Origin: DSAD01 sp036825155
GTDB lineage: Bacteria > Desulfobacterota > Desulfomonilia > UBA1062
DNA: 22,474 nt
Direction of reading: 5' to 3'
Assembly (NCBI GenBank): GCA_036825155.1
Contig: DAISYU010000048.1
Coordinates: forward strand, 1-22,474
Position 1 is the stretch's first letter. Each line of letters starts with the position of its first letter. The position numbers and the translations under genes were made by a program. This document shows positions 1 through 8,073 of the stretch, piece after piece. The notes beneath the pieces were generated by a model, which was not told the origin of the DNA, made no database searches, and saw only the letters and a program-made list of their open reading frames with translations.

Positions 1-1011
1 GCAGCAAGTTCTGCCGGGGCACGTGCATTTACAGCCACCAGCGCAAACGGCCTTCTCTATATGCATGAACAGATCCACTGGGCCGCAGGCGCCAGGCTTC
101 CCATTGTCATGTGTGTGGTAAACAGGGGTGTGGGAGCACCCTGGACCGTCTGGAATGATCATCAGGACTCCATATCCCAGAGAGATACCGGATGGATTCA
201 GCTCTATGCCAACGACCATCAGCAGATCATAGACTATACGATCAAGGCCTTCCTCCTGGCAGAAGAGATGATGATCCCGGTCATGGTGTGCTACGACGGA
301 TACCTCCTCTCGCATACGTACATGCCTTTTGACGTGCCTGAGCAATCCCGGGTGGATGATTTCCTTCCGCCATACAAACCGGCCTATGCACTCGATCCCG
401 GCTCTCCTGCAAACCTCAATACGGTCACACTCCCTGACGTCAGGGCTGATATAAACGGGAAGATGGCGCACGGATACATGGAGATCCGCCACCTGCTCCA
501 GGAAGACATGCGTGGGTCCATGGACATGCTTGTGCGGGTGGAAACCCGGTTCAAAAACATATTCGGCCGCGGAGTCGGTCCCTTCATCGAGTCCTACCAG
601 TGCGACGACGCCAGGTACATCGCCGTGGCACTGGGGTCGCTCTCCTACCACCTTCGTGATGTGGTGGACACCCTAAGGAGTGAAGGAATCAAGGCCGGGG
701 TCATGAGTGTACAGATGTATCGGCCATTCCCGGCTGCAGCCATTGCAGAAGCTCTCAAGAAATGCGCCGGCATCATTGTATTCGAAAAGGCGCTGAGCTA
801 CGGGTATCAGGGCCCTCTGTGCTCTGATATCAAATCAGCCATCTTTCATAATGCGGGAAACACCGGATCGCATCCCTTCGTGCTGAACTATATCCTTGGT
901 CTGGGGGGACGGGAAATCGTTACCAAGGACCTGTATGACGCGTTCAAGGCTTCCTGCATCGATAAGCCCGAAAAGGTTGATGATCTCAGGTGGATCGGCC
1001 TGAAAATATAG
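1..1011 (+). CDS. porA: Pyruvate:ferredoxin oxidoreductase alpha subunit (5' truncated by window edge)
   Basis: Alpha subunit of the multi-subunit 2-oxoacid:ferredoxin oxidoreductase, which interconverts pyruvate plus CoA with acetyl-CoA, CO2 and reduced ferredoxin in the cytoplasm. The frame is open from base 1, so the ATG at 61 is internal and the gene begins outside the window; 336 residues are visible. The first residues, ARAFTATSANGLLYMHE, followed by NRGVGAPWTVWNDHQDS and later YDGYLLSHTYMP, are typical of PorA domain I, and the remainder fits the C-terminal domain. Family members are near 390 aa, so roughly 55-60 residues are missing. The TAG stop overlaps the Shine-Dalgarno of porB, indicating coupled translation. 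The gamma and delta (ferredoxin-like) subunits are not in the window and may lie upstream. The substrate could be another 2-oxoacid, but the match to pyruvate enzymes is good. Confidence 0.93.
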   Translation, partial: AASSAGARAFTATSANGLLYMHEQIHWAAGARLPIVMCVVNRGVGAPWTVWNDHQDSISQRDTGWIQLYANDHQQIIDYTIKAFLLAEEMMIPVMVCYDGYLLSHTYMPFDVPEQSRVDDFLPPYKPAYALDPGSPANLNTVTLPDVRADINGKMAHGYMEIRHLLQEDMRGSMDMLVRVETRFKNIFGRGVGPFIESYQCDDARYIAVALGSLSYHLRDVVDTLRSEGIKAGVMSVQMYRPFPAAAIAEALKKCAGIIVFEKALSYGYQGPLCSDIKSAIFHNAGNTGSHPFVLNYILGLGGREIVTKDLYDAFKASCIDKPEKVDDLRWIGLKI

Positions 1012-1022
1012 GAGTGAAGATC

Positions 1023-1931
1023 ATGCAATCCAAAACAAACATCCTGTCTCTGCCGGAAGAAGAACTCGTATATCCGGGCAACAGGGCATGCGCAGGGTGC
1101 GCACTCGGAATCGCCTATCGTATCGGGCTCAAGGCGCTCGGAAAGAACACCATCATCGTAGTCCCTCCAAGCTGCCTCACCGTTCTGCAGGGGCTCTTTC
1201 CCATAGCGGCAACAAAACTGCCGAGTTTGAATGTGACCTTTGCATCGACCGCCGCTGCTGCAACCGGCCTGCTTGGGGCGCTCAAGGCTCTGGGGAAGAA
1301 AAATATCAATGTGGTCGGATGGGCCGGTGACGGCGGAACAAGCGATATCGGATTGCAGTCGCTCTCCGGTGCATGCGAGCGGGGAGACAACTTCCTCTAT
1401 ATCTGCTACGACAATGAGGGCTATATGAATACCGGGGTTCAGCGTTCCGGCACCACACCCCTGGGGGCACTGACCGCAAATACCCCCATCAAGGGAAAAC
1501 TCCAGCAGAAAAAGGATGTCTCCACCATTATGGCAGCACACGGGATCGAATATGTCGCAACATGCTCTGCGGCCTATCCGCTCGATCTGTTCGACAAAAT
1601 CAGGAAGGCCCTCACCTATAACGGGGTCAAGTACCTGCATATCCACACACCCTGTCCTCCCGGGTGGGGATTCGAGCCGCGCTATGCGGTAAAGGTGGGA
1701 AAACTCGCGGTGGAAACGGGGTTGTTTGAACTCTACGAAGTGGACCGCGGTCATATGCGTCTTACCGGTGCCTCAAACAAACTGCTCGAGAAGAGAAAGC
1801 TCCTGCCGGCCACCGATTATTTCAGGGCACAGTCCAGATTCAAGACGCTGTCTGATGCCCAGATCGAAGAAATACAACAGGATATCGATACCCGCTGGAA
1901 GGGCTATTTCGAGTCACTCAACAATACGTAA
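1023..1931 (+). CDS. porB: Pyruvate:ferredoxin oxidoreductase beta subunit (TPP-binding)
   Basis: Catalytic TPP- and [4Fe-4S]-binding beta subunit, 302 aa, the normal length. The ATG at 1023 is preferred over an in-frame GTG at 990 because AGGAG at 1010-1014 lies 8 nt upstream and the family starts near here. Visible residues: Cys23 and Cys26 in CAGC, Cys51 (25 residues on, the spacing seen in single-chain PFOR) and Cys211 as cluster ligands; GDGGTSDIG at 102-110 and YDNEGYMNTG at 129-138 form the thiamine pyrophosphate/Mg site; RSGTTP follows. It sits 11 nt after porA in an evident operon and ends only 6 nt from the convergent dehydratase gene, with no terminator between them. Confidence 0.95.
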   Translation: MQSKTNILSLPEEELVYPGNRACAGCALGIAYRIGLKALGKNTIIVVPPSCLTVLQGLFPIAATKLPSLNVTFASTAAAATGLLGALKALGKKNINVVGWAGDGGTSDIGLQSLSGACERGDNFLYICYDNEGYMNTGVQRSGTTPLGALTANTPIKGKLQQKKDVSTIMAAHGIEYVATCSAAYPLDLFDKIRKALTYNGVKYLHIHTPCPPGWGFEPRYAVKVGKLAVETGLFELYEVDRGHMRLTGASNKLLEKRKLLPATDYFRAQSRFKTLSDAQIEEIQQDIDTRWKGYFESLNNT

Positions 1932-1937
1932 GAAGGA

Positions 1938-2918
1938 TCAGGCCAGCGCCTGCTGGAGGTTCTCCCTGTCCAGGTTCCCTCCTGACATGATGAGAACCAC
2001 CGTCTTGCCTGCGAGCCGGTCCTTTATCTTCTGTGCAGCCATGATGGATGCAGCCCCGGCACCTTCGGCCAGATTATGGGTTGTCATGAGCGCCAGGGGT
2101 ATACCCTCGAGGATCTCTTCCTCGCTCAACAAAACGACGTCTTTGATATGGTCCTTCATGATTACGTAGGGCAACTGGAATACGCTGCGTGCTGCCAGCC
2201 CGTCTGCTATGGTATCTGCCTCGTCGAGCACAATCCAGTCTCCCTGTTTGAGGGACTCGTAAAACGCAGGCGCCTTTTCGGCCTGCACCCCGATAATCTC
2301 CACCTCGGGATTGATGGCCTGTACGACCTTCAGCAGAGAGGCACACCCTGCACCTCCTCCGATGGGGCAGATGATCACATCCACATCCGGCATGGATTCA
2401 AAGATCTCAAGACCCATTGTCCCGATGCCGTTGAGCATCTCGGGCTCGTTGCCCTGCTCCACGTAGTAATATCCTGCAGCCGCAACAAGCTCGTCACAGT
2501 AAAACTGGGCATCATAGAAATCATGGCCATGCTCGATGAGCTCTGCCCCGAAGCTCTCAATGATCCGGTTGGTCTCGGGATTGTTGTTCTCCGGCACCAC
2601 CACCGTACACGGGATGTTGTACCACCGGGCGGCCCAGGCCATTGCAAGTCCGTGATTGCCCCTGGTGGAGACGAGCACTCCGTTTGCGACCTCTTCCTTG
2701 TTTATTGTGTGAAAGAAATTGATTGCCCCGCGTATCTTGAATGAACCCGTGGGCATATGATTCTCGTGTTTGACAAAGACATCGCACCCGATAATCCTGC
2801 TGAGTTCGGAATAGTAGATCAGGTTTGTCTTGTTGAGGTAGTGGGAGATGGCAGATCTGGCCTTGATGATACCCTTGATGGTGACTTTTTCACTTAATCG
2901 TTCATATTTCTTCAGCAT
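1938..2918 (-). CDS. Threonine/serine dehydratase-like PLP enzyme (fold type II, no ACT domain)
   Basis: A 326-aa pyridoxal-phosphate enzyme of the threonine dehydratase family, which deaminates L-threonine or L-serine to 2-oxobutyrate or pyruvate. The Schiff-base lysine is Lys61 in SFKIRGA; Asn-rich STRGNHG at 84-90 replaces the usual SAGNHAQG; the phosphate-binding glycine loop GGGAG is at 187-191 and the cofactor-ring motif SGGN at 312-315. The protein stops after the catalytic domain, so it lacks the regulatory ACT domain of biosynthetic IlvA and resembles the short catabolic form. The start lies 17 nt after the stop of the SH3-protein gene, so the two are probably co-transcribed. A different amino-acid substrate (for example a hydroxy-aspartate or aryl-serine) cannot be excluded. 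The family call is firm; the substrate is not. Confidence 0.85.
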   Translation of the reverse strand: MLKKYERLSEKVTIKGIIKARSAISHYLNKTNLIYYSELSRIIGCDVFVKHENHMPTGSFKIRGAINFFHTINKEEVANGVLVSTRGNHGLAMAWAARWYNIPCTVVVPENNNPETNRIIESFGAELIEHGHDFYDAQFYCDELVAAAGYYYVEQGNEPEMLNGIGTMGLEIFESMPDVDVIICPIGGGAGCASLLKVVQAINPEVEIIGVQAEKAPAFYESLKQGDWIVLDEADTIADGLAARSVFQLPYVIMKDHIKDVVLLSEEEILEGIPLALMTTHNLAEGAGAASIMAAQKIKDRLAGKTVVLIMSGGNLDRENLQQALA

Positions 2919-2935
2919 ATATCCATCCGAATAGG

Positions 2936-3613
2936 TTAGAATTTATACCCTGCCTTTTTCGGCCTGCCCCTGAAAAGCTGGAGTAAGACACCGATAACCA
3001 GTCCTATAATGATGAAGCCTCCCCCGATGAGCGTGAAGATCAACCTGTCGGAGGTCTTCAGCCTGCTGTTTTCCTTTGCCAGCGCCTCCATCTTCTGGGC
3101 ATGCGCCGTATACTCGGCCTGAAGGGCATCATAGTTCTTCTTGAGTTCAAGATATTCGCTGGAGGAAGTCTCCAGATCCGTATACTCTTTTTTCACCTTA
3201 TCAACCTCTTTTGTAAGAGAGCTGATCTTATAATTCCGCTCGCGATGTTCCTTTTGGAGCTGCTTGTTCTCCTCGCGCAGGGTCTGGTTGTCATCGCTTA
3301 AGGACTTCACCTTTTCATTGAGCTGATCGATGAGCAATGCCTTTGGCGTCTGTTTCGTGAGGTAGCGGTTCTGTACCCAGCCTTCCTTTCCCTCCGGGGT
3401 TCTGACCTTTGTCCACTCTTCCCTCTCCTCGATGACCTCGAGGAAATCATTGGTGTTTGCAAGGCCTGTCATCTTTGCCGTCTCATACGGCGATGTCCGA
3501 ACCGATATGGTTATCCAGTCCCTAACATACAAACCCTTGGCCTGGGCCTGATGAAATGGAACCATAAAAAACACCGAACATACAAACAATACCGTCACTA
3601 TACGTTGTATCAT
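2936..3613 (-). CDS. SH3-domain, coiled-coil, membrane-anchored protein (YgiM/TIGR04211-like)
   Basis: A 225-aa envelope protein of the layout found in E. coli YgiM (TIGR04211 family). Residues 1-25 form a signal peptide ending AQA; residues 26 to about 88 form a bacterial SH3 domain (YVRDWITISVRTSPYE at its start, EGWVQNRYL at its end); residues 90-190 are a charged coiled coil rich in Glu/Lys; residues 191-214 form a single hydrophobic helix; and a short basic tail ends in KKAGYKF. This predicts a periplasmic SH3/coiled coil anchored by a C-terminal helix in the inner membrane. The start ATG has GAGGGG about 7 nt upstream. It lies 92 nt after the phosphomannomutase gene and 17 nt before the dehydratase gene on the same strand. 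The cellular role is unknown; SH3 domains of this kind often bind peptidoglycan. Confidence 0.85.
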   Translation of the reverse strand: MIQRIVTVLFVCSVFFMVPFHQAQAKGLYVRDWITISVRTSPYETAKMTGLANTNDFLEVIEEREEWTKVRTPEGKEGWVQNRYLTKQTPKALLIDQLNEKVKSLSDDNQTLREENKQLQKEHRERNYKISSLTKEVDKVKKEYTDLETSSSEYLELKKNYDALQAEYTAHAQKMEALAKENSRLKTSDRLIFTLIGGGFIIIGLVIGVLLQLFRGRPKKAGYKF

Positions 3614-3705
3614 TCACAAACCCCTCAATGTGACATAATCATTAGCCATACACATAACGTATATGGCCGCTGTATGCAACAGGTTCTCGCCTCCCGGCTC
3701 CTCAA

Positions 3706-5064
3706 TCAGCAAAGCTCGCGTATAATCTCGTCGATACGATGCCGGGTGTCCTTCTCCATAATAGCAAGGGTTTCGCTGGTTCTCGCCTCGAATCGCAGGA
3801 CGATAACCGGCTGGGTATTGGACGGCCGCACAAGACCCCACGAATCCCCGTCGGTGAATCTCACCCCGTCAATGTCCACACAATGCTCGTATACCTTCTC
3901 AGCAAAGGTTTTAAAGTCATCCACCACCTGGAACTTGATCTCATCCGGACAATCTATCCTGATTTCCGGCGTGTTTTTTACATCCGGCAGTTCGTCAAAG
4001 ATCGACTGCGGATCATCCTGGGCAGAGAGCACCTCGATGAGTCGTGCTGCGGTATAGACTGCATCGTCAAATCCGTACCACCTGTCATGAAAGAAGATAT
4101 GCCCGCTCATCTCTCCTGCAAGGGCGGCCTTTTCTTCCAGCAGGCGTGCCTTCATGGGCGAGTGGCCGACCTTGCCCATAATAGGGATGCCGCCTGCCTT
4201 TTCAACCTCGTCAAAGAACACCTTTGAGCACTTGACCTCTCCGATGATCTTCTCTCCGGGTTTGTTCTTCAAGATATCTTTGGCAAGGATCGTGGTGATC
4301 ATATCTCCATAGATTGTCGTTCCGCGTGCATCGATCACTCCGATGCGGTCGGCATCCCCGTCAAGGCCGATGCCCAGATCAGCCCCTTTTTTCACCACTT
4401 CTTCCCTGAGCATGAACAGGCCCTCTTCCGTGGTAGGGTCGGGATGATGATTCGGGAAGGTGCCGTCAGGCTCCAGACAGATTCCCCTGACATCCATGCC
4501 AAGGGCATTGCACACCGCCATGGCGGTGGGACCGCCCACCCCGTTGCCCGGGTCAATGATCACCGAGAGCCTTCGCCGGCACGGTTTGATCCTGGAGATG
4601 ACATCATCGATATACTCCGGGACAATGTCATAGGTAAAGGCTGTTCCCTTTCCCTCTCTGGTCGTGCCCTGTTCCATGATGGCCTGTATGGCTCGTATCT
4701 CGCCGCCGTAGATCGTGGTCTTGCCCAGAGCTATCTTGAACCCGTTGTTGTCGGCAGGATTATGTGAACCGGTCACCTGGATACCCCCGTCAAGATCGAG
4801 ACGGAACAGGGAGTAGTACATGAGCGGGGTGGGCACCATCCCGAGATCGTACACGTCGATCCCGCTGTTTGTGATCCCGGTCTTTAAGATATCCATGAAC
4901 CGGGGAGAAGAAAGCCTGGCATCCATCCCCAGCGAGACCCTTCTGACCCCCTTCTGTGCCCAGTAGACAGATATTGCCCGTGAAAAGCGCATCACAAACT
5001 CATCATCCAGGTCGATGCCAACAACACCTCGTATGTCATATTCCCGAAAGACCTGCAGATTCAT
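3706..5064 (-). CDS. Phosphomannomutase/phosphoglucomutase (AlgC/ManB family)
   Basis: A 452-aa alpha-D-phosphohexomutase that interconverts the 6- and 1-phosphates of mannose or glucose, feeding GDP-mannose, UDP-glucose, LPS and exopolysaccharide synthesis in the cytoplasm. All four family signatures are present: catalytic phosphoserine Ser100 in TGSHNP (98-103), metal loop DGDADR (235-240), sugar-specificity loop GEMSGH (317-322) and phosphate-binding loop RPSNTQP (413-419). The GEMSGH loop and length match the dual-specificity AlgC-type PMM/PGM. The start is well set by GGAGGTGA directly upstream, and a sigma-70-like promoter lies at 5089-5118. Downstream on the same strand, after 92 nt, comes the SH3-protein gene. 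No other sugar-nucleotide gene is adjacent. Confidence 0.94.
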   Translation of the reverse strand: MNLQVFREYDIRGVVGIDLDDEFVMRFSRAISVYWAQKGVRRVSLGMDARLSSPRFMDILKTGITNSGIDVYDLGMVPTPLMYYSLFRLDLDGGIQVTGSHNPADNNGFKIALGKTTIYGGEIRAIQAIMEQGTTREGKGTAFTYDIVPEYIDDVISRIKPCRRRLSVIIDPGNGVGGPTAMAVCNALGMDVRGICLEPDGTFPNHHPDPTTEEGLFMLREEVVKKGADLGIGLDGDADRIGVIDARGTTIYGDMITTILAKDILKNKPGEKIIGEVKCSKVFFDEVEKAGGIPIMGKVGHSPMKARLLEEKAALAGEMSGHIFFHDRWYGFDDAVYTAARLIEVLSAQDDPQSIFDELPDVKNTPEIRIDCPDEIKFQVVDDFKTFAEKVYEHCVDIDGVRFTDGDSWGLVRPSNTQPVIVLRFEARTSETLAIMEKDTRHRIDEIIRELC

Positions 5065-5088
5065 GTCACCTCCATCGTATGCATAGTC

Positions 5089-5118
5089 ATACTATTTCAA
5101 ACAATCCTGCAGAGTCAA
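5089..5118 (-). promoter_or_regulatory. Candidate sigma-70 promoter of the phosphohexomutase gene
   Basis: Read on the minus strand: TTGACT at 5118-5113, an 18-nt spacer, then TAGTAT at 5094-5089. The predicted start near 5082 leaves a leader of about 17 nt that holds the GGAGGTGA ribosome site. Spacing and -35 are good; the -10 matches 4 of 6. Confidence 0.45.
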
Positions 5119-5137
5119 GGTGAGAGGCGAGATACTC

Positions 5138-5190
5138 GGCAGAAGGCAGGTGGTCAAGACAGATCGAGAACTAAGGCAGAAGGCAGAAGG
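5138..5190. repeat. GGCAGAA heptamer repeats between the lipoprotein and mutase genes
   Basis: Two short runs of a 7-base unit: GGCAGAAGGCAGG at 5138-5150 and AAGGCAGAAGGCAGAAGG at 5173-5190. The first 13-mer recurs exactly, in inverse orientation, at 10025-10037 in another gene-free stretch. The unit has the same CCTTNTN form (CCTTCTG on the other strand) as the CCTTATA array at 6243-6441. Function unknown; it lies between genes on the minus strand. Confidence 0.6.
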
Positions 5191-5270
5191 AAAACACAAC
5201 TCATCGCACCGTGTGCCATGTAGGCCGGGGTGCTGATGTGAGGTCTGCTCCCCGGCAGAAGTCTCGCTCT

Positions 5271-6188
5271 CTATAATTCCTGCAGAATCTCGGCCTTCTT
5301 GCGCTCGTACTCCTCCTGGGTTATCAGGTTCTTGTCCCGCAGGTCCTTTAAGATCTCCAGTCTCTTCTCGATATCGCCGCCCTCTTGGGCAGGTCCTGCT
5401 GGCTGTGGTTCAGCCGGAGTTTCCTTGGGCTTGACTTGGTCAACATACTTTTCAGTTGCGTCTGTTGCCTCGCCACCCTTCACAAAACGGATTCCCTGAT
5501 AGCTCCTGTCCAGAAAGGCACTGAGATACTTCTCCTGTTCGGCGGTCACTGATCCGGGATTCTGCCAGTTGCTGCACGACTGCTCACCATCTATCGATGC
5601 AATGCGTTCAAAATAGAGGATCTGCAGGAGAGATTTATTGCCGACGCTGAAATCTCTCTCGAGACCTTTTACCAGGAAACACCCGGAAACAGTCCCTGCC
5701 GACAGGGTGCGCTGCTCCTGTTCGGTAAAGAGGTTGTCGCTGGCTGCGGCGTAGGAATTGTACTCGTCTCCGAGAATCTTTGTCATCCCTGAGACAAGCT
5801 CATATCTTGGGTGAGGCAACAACGGATCAACCACCTGGTTCGGGTTGCCTATTGTTGTCCGGGTCCTGATGATCACACCCCGTTTCACCGCGCTTGATCC
5901 TTCTGCGTCAACGAATATATGGGAGACATACTGGGTGGTGTTTTCCAATACATCGTTTTCGAAGCTGTTTTTTCCAGGGGCCCGCTCCTCTTTCAGAGTT
6001 GCCGCATGTCTGAGTTCATTGTCTACCGCAAGCTCGAGCCTGGCAGACTTCAATGTGAATACATTGCCCCGCACCTCACCGTTCATCTGAAACTGATCCA
6101 GGCCTGCCTGCATCTGTTTGAATTCGGCACAGCCATACGCCATGACAATACCGATGATTGCAACGAATAGTGCAAAATTCCTGTACAT
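5271..6188 (-). CDS. Lipoprotein with C-terminal SHOCT module, function unknown
   Basis: A 305-aa predicted lipoprotein. I start at the ATG at 6188, 16 codons inside the longest frame, because AAGGGGAG precedes it closely and it then opens with a proper lipoprotein signal, MYRNFALFVAIIGIVMAYGC, giving Cys20 as the lipidated residue. Residues 21 to about 245 form a globular domain I do not recognise. A Pro/Glu/Lys linker then leads to a C-terminal SHOCT-type helical pair (about 270-305: LEILKDLRDKNLITQEEYERKK), a short module often found at protein ends. It is probably anchored to an envelope membrane facing the periplasm. The upstream region is distorted by the 100-N gap and a heptamer array, so its promoter cannot be defined. 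It is separated from the mutase gene by 206 nt and may be a single-gene unit. Confidence 0.8.
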   Translation of the reverse strand: MYRNFALFVAIIGIVMAYGCAEFKQMQAGLDQFQMNGEVRGNVFTLKSARLELAVDNELRHAATLKEERAPGKNSFENDVLENTTQYVSHIFVDAEGSSAVKRGVIIRTRTTIGNPNQVVDPLLPHPRYELVSGMTKILGDEYNSYAAASDNLFTEQEQRTLSAGTVSGCFLVKGLERDFSVGNKSLLQILYFERIASIDGEQSCSNWQNPGSVTAEQEKYLSAFLDRSYQGIRFVKGGEATDATEKYVDQVKPKETPAEPQPAGPAQEGGDIEKRLEILKDLRDKNLITQEEYERKKAEILQEL

Positions 6189-6202
6189 GCGCTCTCCCCT
6201 TG

Positions 6203-6412
6203 TCGGACTACATTTTTTTGATCTGGTGCCGTACACCCTCTACCTTATACCTTATACNNNNNNNNNNNNNNNNNNNNNNNNNNNNNNNNNNNNNNNNNNN
6301 NNNNNNNNNNNNNNNNNNNNNNNNNNNNNNNNNNNNNNNNNNNNNNNNNNNNNNNNNTCGGACTACATTTTTTTGATCTGGTGCCGTACACCCTCTACCT
6401 TATACCTTATAC
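6203..6412. repeat. Exact 55-nt direct repeat flanking the N gap (contig overlap)
   Basis: Bases 6203-6257 and 6358-6412 are identical over 55 nt, ending and starting exactly at the edges of the gap. This is the expected mark of two contigs that overlap by one k-mer (k=55) and were then joined with a placeholder gap, so the locus probably holds this segment once, or has an unresolved heptamer count. Confidence 0.85.
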
Positions 6413-6441
6413 CTTATACCTTATACCTTATACCTTATACC
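6243..6441. repeat. CCTTATA heptanucleotide tandem array (interrupted by the gap)
   Basis: Right of the gap there are six perfect CCTTATA units (6398-6439) plus CC; left of it there are two units plus one C up to the N run. On the minus strand the unit reads TATAAGG, placed upstream of the lipoprotein start and containing TATAAG, a -10-like hexamer in every unit. The array lies between two divergently transcribed genes. Copy number is uncertain because of the gap. Confidence 0.85.
6258..6357. other. Assembly gap (100 N)
   Basis: Exactly 100 N between the lipoprotein and the first porin gene. The size is a placeholder; the duplicated 55-nt flanks indicate that the true missing length may be zero or a few heptamer units. 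Confidence 0.95.
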
Positions 6442-6520
6442 AGCCCTTTCCCAGAACTCCGGACAAAGGTCAAGGATCTATTTCCCTGTATTATTTTTAC
6501 CTCACTTATACCGACCACAT

Positions 6521-6536
6521 GTTGTAGAAATACAAC
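6521..6536. promoter_or_regulatory. Perfect inverted repeat GTTGTA-N4-TACAAC, probable activator site for porin 1
   Basis: GTTGTA GAAA TACAAC. Its centre lies 73.5 nt before the -12 G of the sigma-54 promoter, about -86 from the predicted start, a normal place for an enhancer-binding activator. The same arms at the same distance occur before porin 2 (8168-8183). Confidence 0.75.
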
Positions 6537-6588
6537 GGGTGTCCAGACCGGCTACGTACATATGCCTGTTTTATCTCAATTTTTCTCA

Positions 6589-6605
6589 TGGCACATTAGT
6601 TGCTT
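6589..6605 (+). promoter_or_regulatory. Sigma-54 promoter of porin 1
   Basis: TGGCAC-ATTAG-TTGCTT matches the sigma-54 consensus TGGCAC-N5-TTGCW, with GG at 6590-6591 and GC at 6602-6603 in exact -24/-12 spacing. The predicted start is near 6615, giving a leader of about 160 nt before the porin ATG. Confidence 0.8.
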
Positions 6606-6775
6606 GCTTTTTTTGTCTGTAAGTGTATTAATTACTACGATGTATGGGAGTTTTGCGGGGAACACTATGGATTCTTTTTTGTTGTACACATGCTCAGAGG
6701 GAACTCAAGAACGATCGGAACGCGTAAATTTCAATTAGTTAAAAATAAGAAAAAAGAAATAGGGAGGAAATTAGG

Positions 6776-8017
6776 ATGAGGAAATTAATGGTACTTCTTT
6801 TGGCAGCGGGGCTCTTTTGTGTCTTTGCAACACCGGCATCGGCACTGGAGAACATTTTCGGCGGTTACATGAGAACACGGGCGTACAATAACACGAACTT
6901 CACCGGTGAAGACCAGACCGAGGCGCTCGACTTCCAGGGCGTTGATACCAGAACAAGGCTCTACTACACCGCAAAGTTCAATGATGCCTTCAAGTTCGTC
7001 AACAAGTTCGAGTTCAACAATACCTGGGGCGACCTCAACGGCGGCGACATCGGCGCTGATGCAACAGACAATCTCAGGGTGAAAAACTCATATGCAGACT
7101 TCACGCTCGGCAACCTCAATTCAAAGATCGGTATGCAGGGCATGGTCCTGAGCCGCGGTTTCATAATGGACGATGACTTCTCAGGCGCCGTGTTCACCTA
7201 CAAGGCAGGCGACATGTACATCCCGTTCTTCTGGGTAAAGGCATACGAGGGGTACACTATTGGCGGCCCGGATGCCAACGATTTCGACGTTGACTACTAC
7301 GGTATCTACCCGGTCCTAAACGCCGGTGGTGCAACAATTAAACCGCTCATTATGTGGATCACCTCAAAGGATGCACAGGATTGGCCAACCACAGCTGGCT
7401 ACGAAGAGTTCGATCTCTACTACCTCGGCGCAGATGTGGACATGAATCTCGATGCCCTGTCCTTGTGGTTCACCGGTATCTACCAGATGGGTTCTGCTGA
7501 TCTCGTAGGAGGCGGAGACGTTGACTCGAGCGCATACCTCTTAGCACTGGGCGGAGAAGCCAATGTCGGTGCAGCCAGCGTCCATGGCCAGATCTTCTAT
7601 GCCACCGGTGACGATGATGCAACGGATAGCGATGAGGATGCCTTCTGGATTCCCAGAGGACAGAGCTACTACTGGTCAGAGATCATGGGTTACGGCATCT
7701 TTGATGCGAATGCTTCTGCAAATTCATGTGCCGACCATATCTCCGACATCATGGCCATCAACCTTGGCGTGACCTTAAAGCCCATGGACAAACTGAGCCT
7801 GACTGCAGACCTCTGGTATGCCGCTCTGGCAGAAGATGATGCAAACGGCGAAGACGTGCTCGGAACAGAGGTTGACCTCAAGGCCACCTACAAGCTCATG
7901 GATAATCTGAACCTTGACCTGGTCGGTGCATACCTCTTTGCCGGCGACGCAACCTACAATGGATCTGACGACGCTGATCCGTACGAGTTCGGTACCAGAC
8001 TCTCGTTCGGCTTCTAA
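6776..8017 (+). CDS. Outer-membrane beta-barrel porin-like protein 1
   Basis: A 413-aa secreted beta-barrel protein. Residues 1-23 form a signal peptide cleaved after ASA; the mature chain is acidic, rich in Gly, Asp, Asn and aromatic residues, has alternating amphipathic strands (TRTRLYYTAKFND, LRVKNSYADFTLG), and ends in TRLSFGF with a C-terminal Phe, the usual BAM-recognition end of outer-membrane barrels. It should form a channel for small hydrophilic solutes; the substrate is not readable. AGGGAGG at 6761-6767 precedes the ATG. The gene stands alone, with its own sigma-54 promoter and a strong terminator. It is not an obvious close copy of the next porin, but the two share leader sequence and control sites. 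Confidence 0.85.
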   Translation: MRKLMVLLLAAGLFCVFATPASALENIFGGYMRTRAYNNTNFTGEDQTEALDFQGVDTRTRLYYTAKFNDAFKFVNKFEFNNTWGDLNGGDIGADATDNLRVKNSYADFTLGNLNSKIGMQGMVLSRGFIMDDDFSGAVFTYKAGDMYIPFFWVKAYEGYTIGGPDANDFDVDYYGIYPVLNAGGATIKPLIMWITSKDAQDWPTTAGYEEFDLYYLGADVDMNLDALSLWFTGIYQMGSADLVGGGDVDSSAYLLALGGEANVGAASVHGQIFYATGDDDATDSDEDAFWIPRGQSYYWSEIMGYGIFDANASANSCADHISDIMAINLGVTLKPMDKLSLTADLWYAALAEDDANGEDVLGTEVDLKATYKLMDNLNLDLVGAYLFAGDATYNGSDDADPYEFGTRLSFGF

Positions 8018-8044
8018 GAACACCTGGGTTTCAAGACAATTCAG

Positions 8045-8073
8045 ACGGCCGGGACTCATGTCCCGGCCGTTTT
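8045..8073 (+). terminator. Rho-independent terminator of porin 1
   Basis: Perfect 11-bp stem ACGGCCGGGAC / GTCCCGGCCGT (8045-8055 and 8060-8070) with loop TCAT, then TTT and a T-rich stretch, 27 nt after the porin stop codon. Confidence 0.9.

Noticed and set aside
1..60. porA beginning at the ATG at 61
   Set aside because: The frame is open and conserved (ARAFTATSANGLLY) from base 1, so the true start is upstream of the window.
888..1754. Long minus-strand open frame opposite porB
   Set aside because: It lies wholly opposite a strongly conserved gene, and its protein is Cys/Gly-rich with no recognisable domain.
6118..6738. Plus-strand frame with repeated TLYLIPY
   Set aside because: It reads through the N gap and the CCTTATA array, which gives a seven-residue repeat in any frame, and it overlaps the sigma-54 promoter of porin 1.
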